From NCBI GenBank assembly GCA_038049695.1, contig CP142458.1, positions 60,421,501 to 60,485,500 on the forward strand: a stretch of 64,000 bases of DNA, in the 5' to 3' direction. The DNA is from Cinnamomum chago (taxonomy: Eukaryota; Streptophyta; Magnoliopsida; Laurales; Lauraceae). The translations under genes were made by a program, and so were the position numbers. Shown here one piece after another: positions 13,116 through 24,306 of this stretch (position 1 is its first letter; each line of letters opens with the position of its first letter). The notes under the pieces were generated by a model that did no database searches, had not been told where the DNA came from, and worked only from the letters and a program-made list of their open reading frames with translations.

Positions 13116-13898
13116 CAATGATCAACGGTATTTTCATTAAAACCAAAAGATGTAATAATGTGATTGAATTTTAAATGTCATTGTCTGGAAGCTTGTTTAA
13201 GACCATATATCAATTTCTTTAATTTACAAACTAGTTTATTCTCATTCTCTTTCATGATACCTTTAGGTTGTTTCATATACACTTCTTCTTCTAGATCTCC
13301 ATTTAAGAATGTTGTTTTGACGTCTATTTGATATAGCTCTAAGTTGAAATGAGCTACAATTGCCATAACAATTCTAAATGAGTTCTTTTTAGACACCGGA
13401 GAGTAGGTTTCATAATATTCTATACCTTCTCTTTTGAGTAAAACCTTTGGCCACGAGTCGGGCCTTGGACCGTTCAACTTTTTATTTGGAATCTCTTTTG
13501 GTCTTAAAGACCCATTTACAGCCCACGGGATTGGAACCCTTGGGTAGTTCAACGATATCTCAAACTTCATTTGTGTCCATTGATTCTAACTCATCCTTCA
13601 TGGCATCTAACCATCTATCAAAATTCTCATTTTCAATGGCTTGCTTAAACATCTTAGGATTTTCTTTAATGCGAATATCAGATTCTTCCAAATGCACCAC
13701 ATAGTCATCCGGAATAGCAGGCTTTCTCATTCGAGTTGACATTCTCAACATTTCCAGATCGGATTCAATGATGCTCTGTTGTGTATTTGGAAGTGGATCA
13801 TTATTTTGTTCAAGGAATGCCTCATTGTTGGGATTTTGAAAATTTTGTGGTTGTTATACCTCTTGATAATCATTAACTATGATATCAAGTGGGACAGC
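13116..13898 (-). pseudogene. Copia linker and reverse transcriptase (N-terminal half)
   Basis: The minus strand reads from the integrase-RT linker (..STRMRKPAIPDDYVVHLEES..) into the RT start (..FDRWLDAMKDELESM..) and the RT core (VDVKTTFLNGDLEEEVYMKQ, KLKKLIYGLKQASRQ). The codon after SRQ, normally Trp, is a stop (near 13172). The frame breaks around 13560. The left border is the CAATG duplication, the right border is the insertion of the 5.1 kb solo LTR. Confidence 0.85.
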
Positions 13899-16122
13899 TG
13901 TAGACACCTCATTTTGGCCCCCTATGATAGCCTTAAACACTCATCATATATAATGATGCCCCCATTTCACTCATAATTGAATGGTTAATGGCATAATTCA
14001 AATTAATTAATGACAATGAAAATGCTTATTGATGATTTTAGATTTAGTTCGACGATCTATAGAAATTCGTGAGAGAAAAGGCTGAATCGCGTCTGGATCT
14101 CGAGTTCAACCCACTATTCAAATAAGGGATGGACTACAACACTATCCAAGCCCCTTCCAGACTACATAGAACACACTCAGGTTGTTCCTAAAGATATTAC
14201 ACTTAGTTTGCCTAAGTACGATATGATTAGCATGAAATAGGAGGCTTGGATCGTTGATCCAAATATCCCTACCTTTTCCCGACCTTTGATCATTATGATG
14301 TATAGACCAAAGGATTCTACATACCAAGAGTTTTCCGACGATATGTAGCGTAGGCACCTCATTTTGGCACCCTATGAGGGGTAATTCAATCCACCCTATT
14401 TAATGGTTTCATGATTAGGTCCCGAGTCAAAGGTCACCTATCATTTCTGGACCCCCGATCACCCTGGAAGTTAGTTTATTGTGATCTGCTCGTCAACGGC
14501 TTTCCATTCATATGCAGAACTCTGAGATCCGACGGGCGGATCGAAAAATCATAACAGTGGGTCCCAATACTCCAAAGGCGCCCTCCTAAAAAACTCACTT
14601 ATCATTTCTAGACCTCCGATCACCTTGAAAATTGGTTCATTGTGACCTATATGCTGAGAGCTTTCCGCCGATGTGTAGAACGTCGAAATCCGGCAAGCGG
14701 ATCAAAATCTACGAAGCCTGGGCCCCGACGATGATAACCCGACCCAACTCCATCGAACCCCACCTTCTGAGTCCGAACCAATTCCTTTGGTCCAAACCCG
14801 AGCCAAAACCAATCCAAAACCAAGCGAAACCCAAACCTGAACCTGACCCGATCCAACCCATTAAAACCAAGCCCAAACCCATCTAATCTGAATAAAACCT
14901 GAAGCCCAACCTAAACTCGACCCAGACCCGACCTGGCCCGCCTGGCCCATCACCTGCATGGGAGAGGAGAGTCCACGAGATCTGGACTCTCCCCTCCCCC
15001 CTGATATCTCTCTCTCTCCCACTCCTTCCTCCGCTAGAACTCTCCCTCGTCTCTATCTCTTGATCCTTATCTCCCCCTCCCCCCTGATATATCTCTCTCT
15101 CCCACTCCTTCCTCCGCAAGAACTCTCCCTCGTCTCTATCTCTTGATCCTTATCTCTCCATCGCCCCTGATATCTCTCTCTCTCCCACTCCTTCCTCCGC
15201 TAGAACTCTCCATTCATCGAACTCTCCATTCATCTCTATCTCTCGCTCCTTATCTCTCCATCGCCCCTGATATCTCTCTTCCCCTCTCTATCCCAAACGT
15301 CCTGATCTCGACCTCTGGCGCCTCTCCTCATCCCATAGATGCGCAGAGTGCTCCCCATCACGAGCCACCTTGATCCTCCCTTCATTCACAACCTAAGTGC
15401 AGACCTCTCCATCCTCCCATCATCTCCATCCTGCGCAGATCCCCTCTCCTTCTCATCATCTCCATCTCACAGCCCCGTCACCACATCACCATCCCTCTCG
15501 ATCCTCTTCCCCTGCGCAGAACAGCCACCCCAGAACCATATCATCACCATCTTCATCCCCCCTCCATCACACCATCTCCCCTCATCTATCCATCGCAACA
15601 GAGAAGCCCACGCAGATCCCCACCACCTCATCTCCAACTTTCTTCCGTCGCCCCTCACCTCCCCTCTCCTTCTCATCATCTCCATCTCCACCCTCCTTCA
15701 TCTTCATCTCATTGTCCCAGCACCATCCCTCGCCGTCTTTCTCGCAGCTTGACTCCGGAACCAGATCGTCGCCCACTTCTTCTTCCTCGTCTGCAAGTCA
15801 CTCCACGTACAGAGCTTCTCTCCGCCAGCGTCTTCCGCGTGCGGATTCCCCCTCGCCGCCGGATTCCGAACCAGCAGCACCACCAGACGCACGCTAGCAC
15901 GCCAGACGCTTGCAGCACCGTCGTTCTCCCCCTGCACGCAGCACCTGCGCCACCTTCTTCCTCCTCCGGACGCCTCCTTGACCAGGTAGACTCTCTCGTT
16001 CCTCCCGCACTCTGCACACACATCACTCGCTTTCCTTCTTTCTCTTCCTCTTCTCTCTCTCTCTCTTTGCGCTCTCCGCCCCTCTCTCTGTCAGCCTGCA
16101 CTCTCCCTCTCTCTCTCTGCCA

Positions 16123-16211
<89 letters not shown>

Positions 16212-19036
16212 CCCCACCTCTCTTTGCATTGCATCTCCCACACCAGTACCTCTCCCTTTTCTTTCTTTTTCTCTCTCCCTCTCTTCTTCCCCTTTCCCTG
16301 CACTAAGAACCCTTCTTTCTTTTCTCTTTCTTTCTCTTCTTTCTCTCCCTCCTGCTTCTTTTTCACTGCATACCTATTGTGCCCTTACCCACCTGCACGT
16401 CTTCATTTTCTTTTCTTTCTTATTTTTTTTTTATTTTTCTTTCTTTCTCTTCTTCATCCTCTTGCCACAGCCACTGCACTCACCTTGCTCCACTGCGTCT
16501 TCTTCCCCTCTACATTGCACCCACCTGTTGCATAACACATATTCTTCTCCACCCTCTCTTCACGCTCACAATAGTACACATCTTCACCACCTTGCATAGC
16601 AGCGTTGCTGCTGCACACACACACACCCATCTATCTCCCTGCACACTCCCCACCGAGCCATCTCTGTTTTCTTTCTCTCTTTTTTCTTCCTTTTCTTCTT
16701 CTTCCCCATCTTCTTCTTTCTCACCAGCACCCCCCTGGACCCATCACCTTTTCTTTTCTGCCCTCCATTTTCTTCTCCCTCCTCTTCTTCTTATCCTTCC
16801 CTGCACACGCCCCTGCAGCACCTCCGCACCACACCGTCATTCCCATTCCCCTTTCATTGCACTGTTGCACACCCATTGGGTATTCCTCCATCACTACTGC
16901 ATCCACTGAACTACACTCGCCTTTCATCATCCCAAGAACCTGCCTGAAGTCATGCAGCCACAGGAACCCATTCCATCCAACACCCCTGCTGCCCAGTCTC
17001 GACCGAATACCTTTTAAATCAGGCCCAACCACAACTGTAGCTAAGCTAAGCCCACTTCTCTGCACCCGAACTTGTCTGCATCCCTGCACCCACCTGCTGC
17101 ACCCAGACTCCTGCTGCACCCAAATTCCATTTGCTGCCCCATCTCAGTACACCCACTTGCCTAGCGCATTCATCTAAACTGAACCCATGCATGCCTATTC
17201 TATTTTCTTGCATTGAAATTTAGTTCCATATCTATTTATTGTTTCTTTTTAGAACATTTCATGCATCTTAATATGCCCATGTATTTAAATTAAAATCCTT
17301 GTTTTGCTGTTTGTTTCAATTCTCAATTTGCCCATGATCCAAGGTTAATCTTTTGATATTCATCCATTCTATCAAGTTTTTCGTGTATTTAACATGCCCA
17401 TGCATCCAGTAAATTTTTAATTTTATTGTTTAAATTATTCCTAGTTAGTATCAAACATGTCCATGCATTCAACATGCTCATGCATCATTTAACTTAGTTG
17501 TATTTTTATTTCTTATTTTACTAGATAGAATTTAATGCTGCATAATTTCCTCAAAAAGAACAAAAAAGAACAAAAACAGAAAGAACAAACAGAAGAAAGA
17601 AAAGAACAAACAAAAATAGAACCGTAGATATTAGTATTAGATTAATTAAAACAATAAGGTTAGGTTTAATAACTAATTTCTTCTCCTCCTCCACTCTCAT
17701 TAGGATTAGGGAATTTATTTAGAAAATTCTAAGTTAGTTAGTTGATTTTAATAAATAAAAATTAGTAATTTATCCCCTTCTCTCCTCCTCCCCTTTCATT
17801 AGGATTAGACAAATTAGTTTAGGAGATTTTAGACTCTATAAATAAAACAAAAACAGAATAAAAATAATAAAACCCAAACAATCCAAAAACAAAGTAAAAG
17901 ATATTAAAAAATATCAAAAAATATTAATAATCTGGAACTAGAAATTAAATAGTGGTTTAGGCTCACCAGGTCAAACCCCAGACCCAAATCTAGGTCTCCC
18001 CCAAGTCAGGTTAGACTACTTTTAGTTTTTTTCATTTAAATAAGTTAGGTCCCACTTTCTCTGCGGCCCCCATTAAGGGACCGGGAGAGCTGATGTGGGC
18101 GGTCTAGGACCTTAGGCTAAGATTAATCCGATGATCAGTAATAAAGCATTAATCACGTAAATCCAAGTTAAAATCCCCTAGTTAGGCCCTTCTAGCCCAA
18201 TATAAAAAATCCATAAAAACTATAAAACCAACAAAATAAACCCAAAAAGATTTTTCCTTTATTTCTTCCTCCAACTCAGGTGCCAGATATTTAATTGAAC
18301 TTAATGATAAAAGGGAACAAAGAACCGATTTCTAAAATTGAATAAATGAGAATAATAAGATGAGATGAGTGATTTCACACACTTTGCATATTTTTATTTC
18401 GGCCCATCGGCCCTCTAAAACAAACACCGGCCCATCGGCCACCTTCAATCAATTACAGCCCATCGGCTTTTCACTTTTTATCACTCGTGTATCGCACACG
18501 AAAAACACAGAAATCACAAGTCAAAGTCTCATTTGCATCATCATTTTGATTTAAAAAGTCAGCCTTTAAACCCTATTTTGCCAAGGGATTAGAAGGGGGT
18601 ACCTGGGAACTGGGCCGATCCTCTTCTTAAATATTTGGCACCTCCCCCCTTTTATTTTCTTTATTTTAATTATCTTATTATACTTGGATATACCATGATT
18701 TTGCTATGTGAGGACTAACCTTATTTGGACTTTTACTCATAACCCTGAATTGACCCAATATTAAAGAGACCCAAAGAGAGCCAAATTATTGTGACAGGAA
18801 AACCGTCGTGTGTTGCCGGCAGCACATTAGACGAGAGAAGAACCCACCCATTTATTTTCTCCCATTTTTCTTCGGCTTTTTCGGAGAACGGTGTTACGGC
18901 CGTTACCGTAGCTGGCGATCGTGATCCGTCGATTTTGAGGGTAGTTGGAATCCACATTTTCGATGTAAAATTTAAATAGCACATATAGATGAATGGCGAT
19001 TTCCCTCCCCTGGGGGATCAAAATTCACGTCCGACA
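13899..19036 (+). mobile_element. Very long solo LTR (5138 bp), probably Tat/Ogre-type
   Basis: It starts TGTAGACACCTC and ends ATTCACGTCCGACA, giving TGT..ACA ends. Flanks are ACAGC (13894-13898) and ACAAC (19037-19041), a 5-bp target duplication with one mismatch. Removing it restores an open Copia frame (..PIEQSRVVV / PLDIIVND..). TGTAGACACC starts and multi-kilobase LTRs are known in the Ogre/Tat lineage of Gypsy elements, so that assignment is likely but inferred. It contains a pyrimidine-rich stretch (14970-17160) and a TATA-like motif near 17840. No gag or pol sequence was seen. Long frames at 14.9-17.2 kb are low-complexity shadows. Confidence 0.82.
14970..17160. repeat. Polypyrimidine region with a (CT)n microsatellite
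   Basis: About 2.2 kb of strongly C+T-rich plus-strand sequence lies within the 5.1 kb LTR, with a near-pure (CT)n run at about 16121-16207. A block of roughly 100 bp (CTGATATCTCTCTCTCCCACTC-like) recurs at about 15000, 15080, 15165 and 15265. Frames here are Ser/Leu/Pro-rich on one strand and Arg/Glu-rich on the other, with no domain, so they are not called as genes. Confidence 0.85.
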
Positions 19037-20400
19037 ACAACAACTCTACTTTGTTCAATAGGCAACTCAAGAAGATCCCTTATTTCATTGTAAGTCACAG
19101 TTCTACTATAATCACTCCCACTTTTCTCATGATCCTCTCAAAATTTGGCATTTCCAGATTCAACAATCCTAGTTGTATGGGTTGGACAGTAAAACCTATA
19201 CCCTTTAGACCTTTCCGGATAACCAATAAAATATTCACTGATTGTTTTCGGGTCTAATTTCCTTTCTTGTGGGTTAAAAATTCTCACTACAAATGGATAA
19301 TCCCAGACTCGAAATTGATTTAAACTGGGCTTCCTACCGGTCCACAACTCGAAAGGAGTTTTGGTAACTGCTTTCGTAGGAACACGATTCAATACATACA
19401 TTGTCATCTTTAATGCCTCTCCCCACATTGAATCGAGTAAGTTGGTGTTACTAACCATACTCCTTACCATATCCATTAACATTCTATTCCTTCTTTCGGC
19501 TACACCATTTTGTTGAGGTGTGTCCGTATACTGTGTTACAATACCTTCCATTTTTAGAAATCTAGCAAATGGGGCCGGGTTACTACCCGATTCGGTGTAT
19601 CAACCGTAATACTCACCACCTCTATCGGATCTCACTACTTTAATTTTCATGTCTAATTGCTTTTCTACTTCTGCCTTATAAATTTTAAAGAATTGTAAAG
19701 CATCATATTTTTCTTTAATCAAATAGACATAACCATATCGTGAAAAATCATCGATAAAAGCGATAAAGTATTCCTCTCTCGTAAAACATGGAACATGAAT
19801 TTTACTACATATATCTGTATGAATAATTTCTAAGGGTGCAGAACTTCTTGTAATACTTTTCTTTTTGTATTGGTTTGTTTTCCCTTTATACAATCAATAC
19901 AAACATTATAATTGGTGAAATCAAGATTGAGAAATAATCCATCAGTCACCAATATTTTTATTCTCTGATCAAAGATATGTTCTAATCTTTTGTGCCACAA
20001 CCTTGATAAGTTCTCATTTAGTGGCCCTCTTTTCATGCCAATGTGCAATCCACAATTAATGTGAGGTGTGTGTAAAGTTTGTTCATATATAGAATCTAAC
20101 TTCAATCTATACAAACCATCACACATATAACCATTCCCAATCAAAATATTATTGCTAAAAATATGCATAATGCCATGTCCAAAGTTGAAATTAAATCCAT
20201 TACAATCAAGTCTGGAAAACAAAAATAAAATTTCTAGAAATATCAGGAACCAAGAAAGTATTATCTAAATCCAAGATATGACGAGTGTCAAGCACCAGCC
20301 TATAAGTGCCTACAGCTTCGACCCTTGATTCATTTTTATTCCCCATCGTAATGGTTTTCTCGCTATCATTTGGAGTCCGCCTTGAAAGGAATCCAAGCAC
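19037..20400 (-). pseudogene. Copia GAG-pre-integrase and integrase
   Basis: The minus strand encodes the zinc-binding pre-integrase (LWHKRLEHIFDQRIK.., CIDCIKGKQ), then the integrase core. The core shows the first Asp (LEIIHTDICSKI), the second Asp (VRSDRGGEYYG) and the Glu (QQNGVAERRN), followed by the C-terminal part (WTGRKPSLNQFRVWDYPF..) ending beside the ACAAC duplication. Stops and a frame change occur around 19600 and 19830-19890. Integrase would join element cDNA to the chromosome. The segment 20400-20206 is the protease-side remnant (..TYRLVLDTRHILDL..). Confidence 0.85.
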
Positions 20401-20424
20401 ACAACCAGATACATGAATGGTTGC

Positions 20425-21382
20425 TCAAGAGTGGACCCACAAAGAATTTGATGGGATATTAGCTAAGTTGGTTTCTTGACATACAAAAGATAAATTTTTA
20501 CCTCTCTTTTCAAACCAACTTTTACGCTCTAGGCAATCCTTCTTAAAATGTCCATTTTTTCCACAGAAAAAATATTTCTTTTGTGCACCTTTCTCTTTCC
20601 TGTTGGGCATTACTTCATGAACATTGACTTTCTTTTTGCATTTTCCTTTTCCTTTGGACTTATTTTGAGAAACAAAATTAACGGTTAGTTGTCCCTCAGC
20701 CTTAAGCCTCCTTTCTTCTTGATCAACTTTTACGATCAACTCATTCAATGACCACGGAGTTGAGCTCTGGTTGTAGGTTACTTTAAATAGGCCAAACTCG
20801 GGAGGAAGAGAATTGAAAATGAATTACACTAAATATTTTTCAAACACGGTCATATCAACTTCCTTCAATTTAGAAGCGATATTTGTCAAACTCGGGAGGA
20901 AGAGAATTGAAAATGAATTGCACTAAATATTTTTCAAACACGGTCATATCAACTTCCTTCAATTTAGAAGCGATATTTGTCATTGTCAATATGTGTTCTC
21001 TTACTCCCAACGTTCCATTATATTTTATGTTTGTAAAACGGCTAATCAAGGATGCACCTAGAGCTTTATCAGTTATTTGAAACTAACATTTTATAGCTTC
21101 TAGTAGGTCATTTGCATTTTCCTTTGCTTCGATGGAACCTCTAATGGTCCTCGAAATTGAGTTTGTAATAATACTTATCACAACCTTATTAGCCTTAATC
21201 CATTTATTATAGTTAGCCCTTTCATCAACTAAGCTCGCATCCGTAGGCATTGCTAGCTTAGGCTCATCTAAAGCCATATCAAGGTCCAAGTAAGTAATAG
21301 CTAACAATAACATGTCCAGCCATTCAATAAAGTTTGATCCATCTAGCATGGGTATATTCACTAAAGTCGAAAGTGATGCCAT
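20425..21382 (-). pseudogene. Copia gag, frameshifted by a 94-bp tandem duplication
   Basis: Gag begins at the ATG at 21382 with MASLSTLVNIPMLDGSNF, the UBN2-type Copia gag N-terminus, and is open to 21083. It then meets two copies of a 94-bp segment (20793-20980) that shift the frame. Downstream (20748-20425) is a Lys-rich region with a zinc knuckle whose first Cys appears as Tyr (KYFFCGKNGHFKKDC). Upstream, 21383-22228 is AT-rich untranslated leader without a recognisable primer-binding site. A remnant GCTCTAAT at about 22224 may be what is left of it. Confidence 0.8.
20793..20980. repeat. Tandem duplication of 94 bp (two copies)
   Basis: The segment beginning CAAACTCGGGAGGAAGAG at 20793 repeats at 20887 with one visible substitution (ATTACAC versus ATTGCAC). 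The 94-bp period is not a multiple of three, so it shifts the gag frame. Confidence 0.9.
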
Positions 21383-22228
21383 GGAATTTGTAACTGAAGA
21401 AAAATAAACAAGTAACAATAAGTTATGTGATGCTTTGAATTTATCGACGCAAAATATTCTTAAATTTAAAAGTGATATGTACATTATTGTAAAGCCATCT
21501 TTGGGTTGGAAAATAATATGTAAATAAATTACTTTTCTTTGATTAATATGACAATGTTTATAATATGTGATGTGATTGTATTGAATATATTCCTTTGGGT
21601 ATAAATCAAATACAAGCAAAACACTTTTATTAACCATGTCATATTCCAATTTCAAATTATGGACAATCGTACCTTTGGGCTTAATCGAACCATTTCCTTT
21701 ATGAAATTGTAATTTTAAGTGTTATCATATTCAAACAATAGAGTTTGTACTACCTTAACTCAATTTAAAGAATTAAGCAATTATCTATAATTGGTTCGCT
21801 TTGGTGGCTACCAAGTTAAGAAATTGTTGAATTTTTTAAATTGATAATAACACTTAAGTGATAAAGTTAGTTCATTCGGTCATCTAAGTGTGATGAACCA
21901 ATCAATCAAAAATATTGGTCCATATGCACCATTACATAATTTCCGAATAACTTTACTACATCACATTTAAATTGATTAGGCATCATTTCATAGATCAATG
22001 GTTAAAATTATCATTAATTGATCATTGATCAATACCTAATATCTTTAATTGATTCATCATAACCATACATCCATTCAATCCAAGAAATAGACAACTCTAA
22101 ATAATAAACCATAATGAGCATATCTGAATATTAACAATAAAATCGAACTATAATTTTGCTAAATAAGTAAAATTAGCAACGGAAGTATCAAAAAAGAGTT
22201 AAACATAATGTTAAAAATAAAATACGCT

Positions 22229-22380
22229 CTAATTTAGAAGAGAAATAATATCCTTTAAATTAGTTGTTAATGGCAACCAGTAGATAACCTTTAGGACCAT
22301 AAATAGAATCCAAAGAGGGAGAGGACCGCTTCATATAACAAGGAAGTTGTGGTCAATGTGGGCATTGTGGGCCACCCCAT
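22229..22380 (-). repeat. Remnant of the 5' LTR of the nested Copia element
   Basis: About 150 bp match 3671-3812 of the 3' LTR with moderate divergence. Both ends of this LTR are missing: it lacks the terminal TGTTGGATCG-type start and the other end. The A-rich sequence at 22381-22460 continues the duplicated host segment. Confidence 0.7.
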
Positions 22381-22650
22381 TGAACAAAAAAAGATAAAAA
22401 AAAAAAGTAAGATAAAAAGATAAGAAGATAAGTCAATAGAACAAGAAACCGTGTAACAAACCCACCCAAAACCAGCAGGAAAATAAGGAAAAAGGTAATA
22501 AGGAAGCAAGCATCTTACCTCATGGACGTGTCATATACTAGCCGTTACACGATGGGTCTTCTTTTTCAGTTCCACCACGTTTATACTCACATTCCAACAT
22601 AACAAATTGTTGCATGCAATTGATTGAGTGGGTTTTCGAATTGAGTGAAA

Positions 22651-24270
22651 ATGGAAAAATCAAGCTCTAGGGTGAATTGGGTTCTCACCATTCTCCTATT
22701 TTTTAATTTCTCCATTGAGGTGCATGGATCATATCAAGTCCCAGCCATGTTTGTGTTTGGAGATTCATTGGTTGATAATGGGAACAATAACAATCTCTAC
22801 TCTTTGGCAAAAGCTAATTACTTTCCCTATGGGATTGATTTCTATCAAGGGGCTTCTGGGAGATTTTCTAATGGAAAAACTGCAGTAGATATGTGGGGTA
22901 AGATATTATCTAATGATTATTTAATCACCATTCATTACAGCTGCTGCATCATTTTACTCAATTGTAATGTTGATGAGGCTGGCTTTTTCAGGTGAGATGT
23001 TGGGACTCCCATATCTTCCAACCTTTGTACAAAGCAAAAGTAATGTTCGTGCAATGCTAAGTGGTGTTAATTACGCTTCAGCAGCAGGAGGCATCCTTGA
23101 TGAGACAGGCCAGCACTTGGTAATCACTACTAACTGCTACTACAGCTGTAGAAAAGAAAGAGTTCATAGATTGTTTTTACCAATTAAACATTCACTAACT
23201 TTAGTTTTGTCAAATCAATATTCTTAAGAAACATTTTTAGTGAGAACCTTAGGAATAGTTCTAAGTTTATGATCATGAATTATGAGAGGATGTAAGCAGG
23301 TCAATCCGGGCCGGAACCAAAATGTATTCAGATCCAGAGACATTTTATATTGGATAGGATTCAGATCCCGGTAGGACTCGTGTGTTGGACCCAGATCTTT
23401 CATCAACTAATTGAAAGTTAAAAAAATGAGATATTATAGTTTTGGACACAAATCTGAAAAAATTGTAAGACTCATATTAGGTCATGTTTAGTAACAGTAA
23501 AGGAATCTATAGATTTAAGGATTTCTCATTGCCTCTAGAACAAGGCTTTCTTTACTAGGAAATTGTATAGCTAGGATTCGATAGGTCAAATTTGGTAACA
23601 GGTAAGGAACTCACAAATCTGAAAGATTTTATAACCTCCATCTTTCAGCTAAGATTTCCACATTGAATGTGAGGGGTAATCTTTAAAAATAAGGATCTCC
23701 CATGACACAAATTTTCAAATTTTACAAATGTCAAATGTGGATTTTTCACTTCAACTTTGTAAAAAGCGGAAATTTTTTCTCTGAGGATTTGGTTGTTAAA
23801 TGTGACATTAGTATGCTCAGGTTAATACCTCAAAATATAACTACTTGATAATACAAGCGGGTCTTTAGAAACGGCAATACAATCCAAGCTTAGTAGACTA
23901 TTAAACTGTTGATAAATAGATGAAGTTGGTTTTGGATATGGATCCTTTGGTTGGATTGGAACGTACAAATCAGAATATCAATCTGAAAACTCACGGATCA
24001 TATGTTCAGGGATCAACATCCAGATCTGAATTTCTTGCGCAAAACAGGGTGCACAGCTAGGTTCCTTTTTTTTTTTTCCCTCCCAATCGAAAAGGCCCGT
24101 GAGAGTAAGAAAATCAAACTCCCAAGTTATGATAGCCGGATACTTCAAAATAAACAACGCATGATATCATATCGTATTTAACTTTATTTTTCATGTGTAA
24201 AATTCATGTCCTCGTTGTATCCTTGATGTGTCCCCACAATATCTATCCTGTGTACGGGCATGGTAGTTCC

Positions 24271-24306
<36 letters not shown>

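Larger units (their letters stand above)
3406..22380 (-). mobile_element. Minus-strand Ty1/Copia element enlarged by three nested insertions
   Basis: The element runs right to left: 5' LTR remnant at 22229-22380, gag at 21382-20425, integrase at about 20222-19037, RT and RNase H at 13898-10180, polypurine tract at 3827-3839 and 3' LTR at 3406-3826. Three later elements sit inside it, at 3975-9890, 11184-13115 and 13899-19036, each with target duplications. Without them the element would be about 6.0 kb. The right LTR is truncated and the coding parts carry stops and a frameshift, so it is an old, dead copy. The right edge is approximate. Confidence 0.8.

Noticed and set aside
14886-17177. Several overlapping frames of 70-190 codons on both strands
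   Set aside because: They arise from C+T-rich low-complexity sequence within the solo LTR; they are Ser/Pro/Leu- or Arg/Glu-rich and show no domain.
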